A stretch of 64,000 nt of DNA from Flammeovirgaceae bacterium SG7u.111 (GTDB taxonomy: Bacteria; Bacteroidota; Bacteroidia; Cytophagales; Flammeovirgaceae). The number at the start of each line of letters is the position of its first letter. Within the stretch, counting starts at the first letter, position 1. A program made the position numbers and the translations under genes. The stretch covers positions 273,501-337,500 of the forward strand of contig CP139021.1 in the NCBI GenBank assembly GCA_034044135.1. Direction: 5' to 3'. Of this stretch, positions 44,834 through 52,349 are shown piece by piece. Under the pieces are notes generated by a model. The model was not told the DNA's origin. It saw only the letters and a list, made by a program, of their open reading frames with translations, and did no database searches.

Positions 44834-45218
44834 GACTTTTTTGAATGGTTCACCAAATAAATAATTTTTGACAATGCAAGTTATAAACAATTCTGCTTTT
44901 ACAGTAATGCTATTAGCGAATAATTGGTTGGCTGGCTCAAAAAAGAAAGTATAAGGGGGCTTGGTGCTGGCTAGAAGCAAGTTTTTGGGTTTGCTACTTT
45001 GGTGTCTTCGAGGGTGATTTGTGCAAGCCTTTTCGCAAATAAAATTTGCAAAGCACTTTGGTTTGGAGATAAATTGAAGGTGAAAATTAACCAATTAAGA
45101 CCTGTGCAAAAGAATGTCTTTAGCTAGTAATATGCGTTTTTTTTGCTTAAAAAGCCATACTTGATGTGTAAAAGTACTGGCTGTGTGGGTCAATAAAATT
45201 ATAACCCTTATCAGAAAA
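44834..45218. other. Gap between divergent lipoprotein and deoxy-sugar genes
   Basis: This 385-base stretch separates divergent genes and should hold both promoters. Open frames crossing it show no family features, and I see no RNA gene or repeat. Confidence 0.4.
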
Positions 45219-46163
45219 ATGATGAAACCAACATTTAAATCCGATATTCGGCACGAGACGAATTTCAACAAAGGCAGTCGCTTAGTGTATGGGACTTCTG
45301 GCTTAGGTGGAGTATGGGGAGAAGTAGACGAAAAAGAGTCGATCGGTTGTTTATTGTACGCTTTAGAACATGGCATAATGTCTTATGACAGTGCGCCTTC
45401 TTATAATAGAGCAGAGGAGTTTTTGGGGAAAGCCTTGGCACAGTGGAAAGGTGAAAAACCATTTGTGAGTACTAAAGTGGGCAGGTTGCCAGCCGAAAAG
45501 GCAGATGAATGCTATGTGGATTATTCGGCGGCTACTATGCGGCAGAGTGTGGAGCGAAGCCTAAAACGGTTGGGTGTAGGGCAAATTGACCTACTCTTTT
45601 TGCATGAGCCACATTTGGTTCCGCTAGAGCAAATGGACGATATAATGGAAACATTGATTTCCTTTAAAGAAGAAGGTTTGGTCGCTCAACTTGGCGTAGG
45701 AGGGAACCCAACGGACGGGTTTAGGCCTTATATAACTGAAGCTAACTTTTCCGTGGTTTCGGGCTTTTTGAAAATGGATGCTTGTAATCTTTCTGCATTC
45801 GAAAAAGATGTTCCTCATTTCCAAAAGGAGAAGGTTTCTTATTATGCGGCATCTTCCCTTCACATGGCGTTGCTGGGGACCAGGTTTGAATTGTATTGTG
45901 AGAACCCTCCTAATAATGAGTGGATTACCAATAAAGACGTAGCAATTGCCAAAAAGATAAACGAAATAGCTAAAGAACAAGGGATTTCCCTACCTACTTT
46001 GGCACAGCGCTATTTGTTTTCTGTAGAAGAAGCGGACAGAATAGTGATGGGCGCCAGAAAAACAGAGCAAATAAAAGCAAGTTTGGAAGACTGGGAAGCA
46101 GGAGGGATAGAAAAGGACTTGTTCGACCAGATAACGGGAACTATTCTGACCAAAGGCAAATAA
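45219..46163 (+). CDS. Aldo/keto reductase, possible L-fucose/aldose dehydrogenase
   Basis: The ATG at 45219 is chosen over the GTG at 45183; it gives 314 residues. The (beta/alpha)8 aldo/keto reductase features are present: YGTSGLGGVWG, the catalytic Asp and Tyr in SYDSAPSYNRAEEFLGKAL, Lys in FVSTKVGRL and His in LLFLHEPH. The C-terminal NADP-site segment VMGARKTEQI is visible. The nearest known activities are D-threo-aldose (L-fucose) 1-dehydrogenase and L-galactose dehydrogenase. It is first in a three-gene plus-strand group with an alcohol dehydrogenase and a RhaM-type mutarotase, which suits oxidation of a 6-deoxyhexose. Confidence 0.85.
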   Translation: MMKPTFKSDIRHETNFNKGSRLVYGTSGLGGVWGEVDEKESIGCLLYALEHGIMSYDSAPSYNRAEEFLGKALAQWKGEKPFVSTKVGRLPAEKADECYVDYSAATMRQSVERSLKRLGVGQIDLLFLHEPHLVPLEQMDDIMETLISFKEEGLVAQLGVGGNPTDGFRPYITEANFSVVSGFLKMDACNLSAFEKDVPHFQKEKVSYYAASSLHMALLGTRFELYCENPPNNEWITNKDVAIAKKINEIAKEQGISLPTLAQRYLFSVEEADRIVMGARKTEQIKASLEDWEAGGIEKDLFDQITGTILTKGK

Positions 46164-46211
46164 TTTTGCGAAAGAATTTCAAGTGCACGGAAACAGTTAG
46201 TAAGTTTGGGT

Positions 46212-46241
46212 AAGCGCCTTTTCTTGAGAGGGAAGGCGCTT
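46212..46241 (+). other. Intercistronic hairpin between the reductase and dehydrogenase genes
   Basis: AAGCGCCTT (46212-46220) pairs with AAGGCGCTT (46233-46241) around a 12-base loop. No T-run follows, so it is more likely an mRNA processing or stability element than a full terminator. Confidence 0.5.
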
Positions 46242-46272
46242 AATCCTGTCATATTTACTAACCTAACATTAG

Positions 46273-47292
46273 ATGAAAACAATTGTACTTGAAAAGCCCG
46301 GAAAGTTGGCTTATGCCGACCGGCATTTTGACTTGAGGCTCCGTCCTGACGAAGTATTGTTAAAGGTGCGAAGGATTGGGATTTGTGGATCAGATTATCA
46401 TGCTTTTGCAGGCTCTCAGCCGAATATGAAATATCCTATTATTCTTGGCCATGAATTGGGTGTGGAAGTGGAGGAAGTGGGCAAGAACGTGGCCAACTTG
46501 AAAGAAGGGGACAGATGTGCGGTTGAGCCTTACCTCAATCCAGTTGCCGATCAGGCTGTAAAAAATGGCTTTACTAATTGCGGAGACCACCTCTCGGTAT
46601 TTGGGCTACATGAAGATGGCGGCTTGAGGGAAAAGATAAAACTACCTGCCAAATATCTCCACAAATCAGATAAATTGAATTTTGATGAACTTGCCTTAGT
46701 GGAATCGCTAGGGATAGGTTGCCATGCGGCAAACCGGGCACAGGTGAAGTCTTCGGACTTGGTATTGGTAGTGGGAGCAGGGCCTATTGGCTTGGCTTCG
46801 GCTGTTTTTGCCAAAGCGAAAGGGGCTAAAACGGTAGTGTTGGAAATAAACAAAGCTCGTCTGTCCTTTTGCAAGCATAAAATGGCTTTTGACGGGACGA
46901 TAGAAGGCGGGGGCTCTGATGAACTTTCGAAAATAAAAAATAGCTTTGGAGGAAATTTACCAACCGTTATTTTGGATGCTACAGGTAATAAAACCTCTAT
47001 GCAGCATGTGATTAAGTACGCTTCTCCAGGCGCTCGAATTGTTTATGTAGGCTTTTTTCTAGGAGATTTTTCTTTTTCAGACCCTTATTTTCATACCAAA
47101 GAACTTTCGCTCATAGCTAGCCGTAATGCAACGACTTCCGATTTTAGGCAGGTGATAAAGATGATGGAGGAAGGTGAGATAGATACTCGCCCATGGATTA
47201 CGCATCGTGCTCCTTTCGACAAAATGGCAACTTATTTTAACGATTGGCTGAAGCCAAAAAGTGGGGTAATAAAAGCAATGGTTTCTTTATAA
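46273..47292 (+). CDS. Zinc-type alcohol dehydrogenase lacking structural-zinc cysteines
   Basis: The 339-residue protein is a medium-chain dehydrogenase. The catalytic-zinc residues are present: Cys in GICGSDYHAF, and GHELGVEVEEVG with the His-Glu pair. The Rossmann motif VVGAGPIGLASAVFAKAKGA binds NAD(P). The structural-zinc loop is changed: between VEPYLN and HLSVFG only one Cys remains (FTNCGD) where the family normally has four. Members act on sugar alcohols or sugar acids (sorbitol, idonate, fuconate derivatives). Its place between the reductase and the mutarotase suggests deoxy-sugar breakdown. Confidence 0.88.
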   Translation: MKTIVLEKPGKLAYADRHFDLRLRPDEVLLKVRRIGICGSDYHAFAGSQPNMKYPIILGHELGVEVEEVGKNVANLKEGDRCAVEPYLNPVADQAVKNGFTNCGDHLSVFGLHEDGGLREKIKLPAKYLHKSDKLNFDELALVESLGIGCHAANRAQVKSSDLVLVVGAGPIGLASAVFAKAKGAKTVVLEINKARLSFCKHKMAFDGTIEGGGSDELSKIKNSFGGNLPTVILDATGNKTSMQHVIKYASPGARIVYVGFFLGDFSFSDPYFHTKELSLIASRNATTSDFRQVIKMMEEGEIDTRPWITHRAPFDKMATYFNDWLKPKSGVIKAMVSL

Positions 47293-47359
47293 TATCAAGA
47301 GTTGCCTTAGTTTTGGGGTAATAACTTTACTGGAAAAACAGAACTAAGAAACGTTAGAA

Positions 47360-47764
47360 ATGGCAGAAAGAATTAAGGTTCCCTACAAGAGGTATTGCAA
47401 AACACTTAAGCTGGAAAATAATGCTGAGCTTATTGCAAAGTACAAAGAGGCGCATGCAATAGGAGCAATTTGGAAGGAAATAGAAGCGGGGATGAGGGAA
47501 GTTGGGATCCTCGATATGGAGATTTACCTTACCGGAAACACTCTTTTCATGATAATGGATACGGTAATAGACTTTGATCATGAAGAGGCTATGGGGAAGT
47601 TGGGGACGTTGCCTAGGCAACAAGAATGGGAAGCCTATGTGTCAAATTTCCAAGCAAGTGGCGAAGGGGCAAGTGCCGATGAGAAATGGCAATTGATGGA
47701 GCGGCTTTTTGAACTTGAGCAAGTAGAAGCTTTTGAACCTTTGGCAGGGCAAGTAAAAAAGTGA
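47360..47764 (+). CDS. rhaM-like: L-rhamnose mutarotase family protein
   Basis: The 134-residue protein matches the RhaM (DUF718) family: YCKTLKLENNAELIAKYKEAHA with the conserved His, GILDMEIYLTGNTLFMIMD, and WEAYVSNFQ near the end. RhaM interconverts alpha and beta anomers of L-rhamnose; relatives act on L-fucose. It is 67 bases after the alcohol dehydrogenase and probably in the same operon. No rhamnose isomerase, kinase or aldolase is nearby, so an oxidative route is more likely. Confidence 0.88.
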   Translation: MAERIKVPYKRYCKTLKLENNAELIAKYKEAHAIGAIWKEIEAGMREVGILDMEIYLTGNTLFMIMDTVIDFDHEEAMGKLGTLPRQQEWEAYVSNFQASGEGASADEKWQLMERLFELEQVEAFEPLAGQVKK

Positions 47765-47982
47765 TTTTTTGAACTAAAAATGAAGTTTTCTCACTAACTA
47801 AGGCAAGTTTAGTACAAGCTTTTTGTTGAGTAAGCAAGTTGGAAAGCTAGGGGCAAGAAGAAGATATTGGAAAAAAACTATCATCGCTCTAGCAAAAAAG
47901 GATAACTTTGGAGGCAAGTCGCCTTTTACCAACTATTTAAGCGAATCTGCGACAAAAAGCTTTCTTATTTTATTGAAATAAA

Positions 47983-48723
47983 ATGAAGTATTTCAAATAC
48001 TATCTGATAGCAATTTTGGTCATTGCTATAGACCAAGCTAGCAAACTATTGGTCCATTTCAACATGGAAATGGGATATAATGGGCAAATTTCTGTAATAG
48101 GAGATTGGTTCAAATTGTATTATGTTCTTAACCCAGGCATTGCCTTCGGGATAAATTTCGAGTCAGAATACAGCAAGTTTTTCCTTACCCTTTTTAGGTT
48201 GCTGGCGAGCGGAGCTATCGGTTATTACTTGTATCGGAAAATCAACCAAAAAGCGCACTGGGGTTTATTGGTGTGCATGGCCTTAATATTGGCAGGGGCA
48301 ATAGGAAATGTGGTAGATAGTGTGTTTTATGGTGTATTCCTTGAAGGAAATGCCATTGACGGTGCTTTTACTCCTTGGTTTCATGGGCAAGTGATAGACA
48401 TGTTGTATTTTCCACTGATAGAAGGTACGTTGCCTGCTTGGTTGCCCGTATGGGGAGGGGAAAGTTTCCTCTTTTTCAGTGCTATTTTCAACATAGCAGA
48501 TTCGGCAATTTTCTTGGGAGTGGTGAGTATCCTTATTTTCCAGTCCACCTTCTTACCTAAAAAAGAGGAGGAAACCCCAGAAGAGGAGGTAGTGGTAGAT
48601 ACTGAGGTGGAAGTAGTGACGGAGGCAGAGGCTGATGATGCAGAAACCCCATCCATAGATGATTCTGAAGTAAGCAAAATTGAAGACTCAGAAGACCCTG
48701 ACCTCAAAGGTTCAGAAAAGTAA
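47983..48723 (+). CDS. lspA: Lipoprotein signal peptidase with acidic C-terminal tail
   Basis: The 246-residue protein has four membrane helices and the signal peptidase II motifs: IDQASK at 16-21, catalytic Asp112 (GNVVDSV) and Asp173 (FNIADSA), and NPGIAFG. It removes signal peptides from lipoproteins, of which this window encodes many. Residues about 192-246 form an extra Glu/Asp-rich tail absent from E. coli LspA (164 residues). The loop between helices 3 and 4 is also long, as often seen in Bacteroidota. A terminator follows. Confidence 0.93.
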   Translation: MKYFKYYLIAILVIAIDQASKLLVHFNMEMGYNGQISVIGDWFKLYYVLNPGIAFGINFESEYSKFFLTLFRLLASGAIGYYLYRKINQKAHWGLLVCMALILAGAIGNVVDSVFYGVFLEGNAIDGAFTPWFHGQVIDMLYFPLIEGTLPAWLPVWGGESFLFFSAIFNIADSAIFLGVVSILIFQSTFLPKKEEETPEEEVVVDTEVEVVTEAEADDAETPSIDDSEVSKIEDSEDPDLKGSEK

Positions 48724-48746
48724 GCTCTTTACGAATAAAGATATTG

Positions 48747-48777
48747 AAGTCCCAGGCTGTTGCTTGGGACTTTTTTT
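48747..48777 (+). terminator. Terminator of lspA
   Basis: AAGTCCCA (48747-48754) pairs with TGGGACTT (48765-48772), followed by T7. Confidence 0.88.
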
Positions 48778-48884
48778 GTAGGTCAACAAAATGGAAATTG
48801 GGAACTTTATATTGCTCAGTCTGTTGGGGTTTGTGATTAAATTAACTTAAGATTTATTGCAAAACCTCAAAACATACACACAAA

Positions 48885-49166
48885 ATGAAAGCAATTTGGA
48901 ATGGTCAAGTGTTGGCCGAAAGTGACAAAACCGTTAGGATAGAAGGAAATCATTATTTCCCAATCTCTACCCTCAATAAAGCCTATTTTAAAGAAAGCGA
49001 TACGCATACCCTTTGCCCTTGGAAAGGAACTGCTTCTTACTACACCTTGGAGGTAGATGGAAAAGCCAACGCTGATGCTGCTTGGTATTATCCTGATCCT
49101 AAGGAAGCGGCCAAAGGCATAAAAGACCACGTAGCCTTTTGGAAGGGAGTGGAAGTAGTTGACTAA
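48885..49166 (+). CDS. DUF427 domain protein
   Basis: The 93-residue protein is one DUF427 domain: MKAIWNGQVLAESDKTV, FPISTLNKAYF, TLCPWKGTASYYTLEVDGK and AWYYPDPKEAAKGIKDHVAFW. These conserved aromatic segments are characteristic. Function is unknown; the fold is beta-rich and cytoplasmic. It is flanked by terminators on both sides, so it is a single-gene transcript. Confidence 0.93.
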   Translation: MKAIWNGQVLAESDKTVRIEGNHYFPISTLNKAYFKESDTHTLCPWKGTASYYTLEVDGKANADAAWYYPDPKEAAKGIKDHVAFWKGVEVVD

Positions 49167-49197
49167 GAACCGTTTTCCATTTCATATAAAAGTATAT

Positions 49198-49231
49198 CCC
49201 CTTGTGATTCTCAAATCAAGGGGCTTTTTTT
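49198..49231 (+). terminator. Terminator of the DUF427 gene
   Basis: CCCCTTG (49198-49204) pairs with CAAGGGG (49217-49223), followed by a T-run. Confidence 0.85.
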
Positions 49232-49464
49232 GCCCTTCGTGTAATTAATTCTACACCTGCTGTTTCATTTATTCCTCTTTCCCAATGCTAAGTACTCCTT
49301 TTGCTTAGTTGTGTTGATACATTGATAAAATGCTGTAGATCAGTTTTTTATAGCAGTGTTTCTGATTCGTTTCCATACCGTTTTTCTTCCTTGGTACAAT
49401 CCTTTCACTTTATAGGGCAAATAGCTTATTAATAACCAAATATTCAACTGAAACTAACTAAGCG

Positions 49465-49590
49465 ATGGAAACTTTAGTGATTGATTATGCAAAGTTCATT
49501 CAAGAGAACATACACTTTATCCTTTTAGGATTAGCGTTGATAATCACACTTTCACTGACATTTAAAAAGGATCTCCTGAGCTTTGATTGA
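49465..49590 (+). CDS. Small single-helix membrane protein (41 residues)
   Basis: The frame starts with METLVIDYAKFIQENIHF, continues with one hydrophobic helix (ILLGLALIITLSLTF) and ends in KKDLLSFD. Negative residues before and lysines after the helix are consistent with a defined membrane orientation. It lies 78 bases before the DUF4142 gene on the same strand. I know no family; conservation would decide. Confidence 0.45.
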   Translation: METLVIDYAKFIQENIHFILLGLALIITLSLTFKKDLLSFD

Positions 49591-49668
49591 TAATAAAATT
49601 AGGCTTTGCTGCTTGTCTAATAAGTTTTTTTGGAATAGTAGCAGCCTGAACCCAAACCACGATACATC

Positions 49669-50250
49669 ATGAAAAAATTAAAAAATATAGCATTGGTACT
49701 TACTGGAGGTTTTTTCCTTTGGGGCTGCGGCGATGTGTACAAAAGCAAGCCTGAGGAAATAGCCGATACCAGAAATGAATATAAATTTTCGGATCAACCT
49801 AACAAAGCAATGCAAGCTGATTTTATGGTTGAGGCGTATTTACAGAACAAAATGTTGATAGAAATAAGCAAAGTTGCCCAAACCAAAGCCCTTGACCTAG
49901 AAGTTAGGCAACTAGCAGATAAAATCGGCTCTGACCTTTACGATAAAAATGACAGTGCGGAGGCTATTATGAGGGACAATGGGTTTGTGATACCTACTCA
50001 CCTAGGAGAGGATAGGATTGCCGAGATTGATAAGTACAAAGAGATGAAGATAGGGGCTCGTTTTGACAATAGATATGTAGAGCTATTGGAAGATTCCTAT
50101 GAGTTCATGAAGGACCATTATGATGACGTAGATGAGCTTACCGATAAAAGAGTGAGGAATTGGGCGCTTATGTCACAAGCAATGCTGCACAGGCACGAAG
50201 AAGAAATTGAGTTTGTAGAGGACAGCATGAATCAAAAATTTGAATCTTAA
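49669..50250 (+). CDS. DUF4142-type lipoprotein
   Basis: The 193-residue protein has a lipobox Cys (FFLWGCGD) and an all-helical body typical of DUF4142 (ferritin-like, periplasmic): FMVEAYLQNKMLIEISKVAQ, LEVRQLADKIGSDLYD and a C-terminal helix rich in His, Met and Glu (AMLHRHEEEIEFVEDSM). Family members are often stress-induced and may bind metal, but their role is unknown. It is followed by a DUF4136 gene on the same strand. Confidence 0.82.
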   Translation: MKKLKNIALVLTGGFFLWGCGDVYKSKPEEIADTRNEYKFSDQPNKAMQADFMVEAYLQNKMLIEISKVAQTKALDLEVRQLADKIGSDLYDKNDSAEAIMRDNGFVIPTHLGEDRIAEIDKYKEMKIGARFDNRYVELLEDSYEFMKDHYDDVDELTDKRVRNWALMSQAMLHRHEEEIEFVEDSMNQKFES

Positions 50251-50359
50251 TAAAGTTGACTTACATCAAAAATAGAAAAAAAGCTAAACTAACGACTGAC
50301 TTTCAGTTCATTGAAATATTTGAATAGAAATAAATTTTAACTCTAACACAGAACTAACC

Positions 50360-50950
50360 ATGAAAAAAATAGCATTAATAATAACCAGTATGCTTTTGGC
50401 AATAGGGCTAACAAATGCCCAAGATTATACCGTAGCATCGGACAGGTTACCAGAACATGATTTCAGTGAATACAAAACTTTTGACTGGGCATCTGGAGCG
50501 AAAATAAAGGAAAACAGCTTTTATACGCTCAATGATTATATCTTGAAAAATAGCATTATGGATGCCATAAAAGGTGAAATGGAAGGTTTGGGGTATGAGC
50601 AAAGTACTACTTCCCCCGATCTGTTGATCAACTTTTTGGTATTTGAAAAACCAACTAAGTTTAGAGGCTATGGGAAAGTTGTGGAGACAAACGATACCTA
50701 TTATGAATATTGGTCTTCATTTGGCTCTGATATGAAATTAAATGGTGTAAAAGAATATGACCTTGCCGAGGGTACGCTTTTGATCCATATGATTGATAAG
50801 AAAACAGGAGCCATGGTATGGCAAGGGTATGCTTCAGGCATTATGGACAACGATGTATTTGATAGAGATAAAGAGCGTATAAAAGAGGCAGTAGAACTTG
50901 TTTTTGAAAAATATCATGAAAGAGCAGATGACTTCACCACAGGTGAATAG
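50360..50950 (+). CDS. DUF4136 domain secreted protein
   Basis: The 196-residue protein has a signal peptide (ending TNAQ at about 20). The DUF4136 pattern follows: DFSEYKTFDWASG, IKGEMEGLGYEQSTTSPDLLINFLV, EGTLLIHMIDKKTGAMVWQGYASG and a last helix KERIKEAVELVFEKY. These domains occur in periplasmic or lipid-anchored envelope proteins of unknown function. It probably forms an operon with the DUF4142 gene and ends in a terminator. Confidence 0.9.
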   Translation: MKKIALIITSMLLAIGLTNAQDYTVASDRLPEHDFSEYKTFDWASGAKIKENSFYTLNDYILKNSIMDAIKGEMEGLGYEQSTTSPDLLINFLVFEKPTKFRGYGKVVETNDTYYEYWSSFGSDMKLNGVKEYDLAEGTLLIHMIDKKTGAMVWQGYASGIMDNDVFDRDKERIKEAVELVFEKYHERADDFTTGE

Positions 50951-50984
50951 CTTATATTGAGCAAATGTGTAATGTAAGATAGGG

Positions 50985-51016
50985 AAATCCCTTCGGCACT
51001 GCCGAGGGGATTTTTG
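50985..51016 (+). terminator. Terminator of the DUF4142-DUF4136 pair
   Basis: AAATCCCTTCGGC (50985-50997) pairs with GCCGAGGGGATTT (51001-51013), with a T-run. Confidence 0.8.
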
Positions 51017-51183
51017 TGTTTGACATAAGTAACCGTTTTTTGGACGGGGTTATTTTTTCGTTAGGCTAGCGGTTCTCCGCCGGGACAAAATATCCTTGCT
51101 AGCAGCGTTACGGAATGGTTTTTTATTGCAGGCGGTAGCGGAAAAAGAAGCAGTCCAAATAAATGGTTTTTATGGTCAGTCAC

Positions 51184-52254
51184 TTAAAATGCTTCACCAA
51201 TTTTGAAGTATGTTCCCCAGTCTCCGTTACCTACGGCTATATCTATCCCCACATTCATATGGTTTTTGGGGAATATCATGTAGCGAAAACCCGCACCTGC
51301 GCCAGGCAAGATTTTCCCATCGTCTTCAGAGTTGATGCCGTTAAAAACAGTTGCGAGTCCGAAAAAGCCTACTGCTCCCAATTTTTTGTGGAAGTTCCAG
51401 CGGTATTCGGCTTGCATTGCCACCATTTGGTCTCCTCTATAATCGCCTTGCGTATAGCCACGAATATCCGTTCGCCCTATAATGAATTGTTGGTTGAAAG
51501 AAAGGTCTCCAATGCCAAAACCTCCGTAGAGCCTTGCTGCCACCACATCTCTGCCTTGCTTAATGGGGAAAAATTTGTTGAGTTCTATTTCTACATTGCT
51601 CGAAATAAATTCATTTCCAAAAAACTCAGGGAAAGAGTTGAACTTTATTTCCGCCAGTAGCCCTTTTCTGGGATAATACACACTGTCGCGCCGATCGTAA
51701 GAGAGTATTGTTCCCAGCCCTTGCAAGTTTACGTTAATCTCCGCCGGGATACCTATATCAAAACTTGTATCGAAGCTAGACCGAACATAATTTACCCCAA
51801 AGTAGAGCTTATCGACTACCTTCCGTTGTAACTCTACAAATAAGAATTTTGCTCCTGTGTTGTAGCCCACATATTTATCGATAGGTGAGGCTACATAAAA
51901 TTGAAAGTTAATGTTTCCATAGCCCGCCGCAGCAGTAGCTCTCCACTTATCTTCATTGAAATAGAATTTTGAAAATACCATGGCAAACCAAGTATCGTTG
52001 GTGCTGTACGTACCCAAAAGTCCCGCAATAGAGGAAGGGGAAATAGTGTCGGCAGGGTTGAGTTTGTACATGGCCATAGGCAGTGCGCCTACTGCAAGCC
52101 CAGTGGACCGGCTATAGTTGAGATAGGGAACAGGTACGAAGTTGAAGTTGCTTGAGTCTCCATCAGCCGATGCGGGAATATCTTGGGTATGCCCTTCAAA
52201 TAAGCTAAGTGTAAGGAGTGAACCAAGCAGGATTTTGAGGTATATATTTTTCAT
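51184..52254 (-). CDS. BamA/TamA-family outer-membrane barrel without POTRA domains
   Basis: The 356-residue protein has a signal peptide (about 1-24) and then only the Omp85 surface-antigen barrel: YLNYSRSTGLAVGALP at the start, LSYDRRDSVYYPRKGLLAEIKFNSF, the lid-lock type segment RTDIRGYTQGDYRG, and a C-terminal Phe (IGEAF). BamA and TamA carry POTRA domains before the barrel; here there is no room for any. Such short Omp85 proteins are common in Bacteroidota and uncharacterised; some may be phospholipase-free relatives of patatin barrels. A terminator for the upstream nuclease lies just before it. Confidence 0.85.
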   Translation of the reverse strand: MKNIYLKILLGSLLTLSLFEGHTQDIPASADGDSSNFNFVPVPYLNYSRSTGLAVGALPMAMYKLNPADTISPSSIAGLLGTYSTNDTWFAMVFSKFYFNEDKWRATAAAGYGNINFQFYVASPIDKYVGYNTGAKFLFVELQRKVVDKLYFGVNYVRSSFDTSFDIGIPAEINVNLQGLGTILSYDRRDSVYYPRKGLLAEIKFNSFPEFFGNEFISSNVEIELNKFFPIKQGRDVVAARLYGGFGIGDLSFNQQFIIGRTDIRGYTQGDYRGDQMVAMQAEYRWNFHKKLGAVGFFGLATVFNGINSEDDGKILPGAGAGFRYMIFPKNHMNVGIDIAVGNGDWGTYFKIGEAF

Positions 52255-52275
52255 CGCCGAGGTTTTCAGCGAAGC

Positions 52276-52309
52276 TAAAAAAAACAGCCCATAAGTTTTA
52301 TGGGCTGTT
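52276..52309 (-). terminator. Terminator of the secreted nuclease gene
   Basis: AACAGCCCATAA (52283-52294) pairs with TTATGGGCTGTT (52298-52309), with a long T-run on the minus strand. Confidence 0.9.
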
Positions 52310-52349
52310 CATAAAAAATAATTCTTTCGATAAGCGTTTAGCAGCTTAC

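Noticed and set aside
44834-45094. 87-codon upstream extension of the lipoprotein gene
   Set aside because: The ATG at 44833 is directly followed by a good lipoprotein signal; the upstream part has no homology-like pattern.
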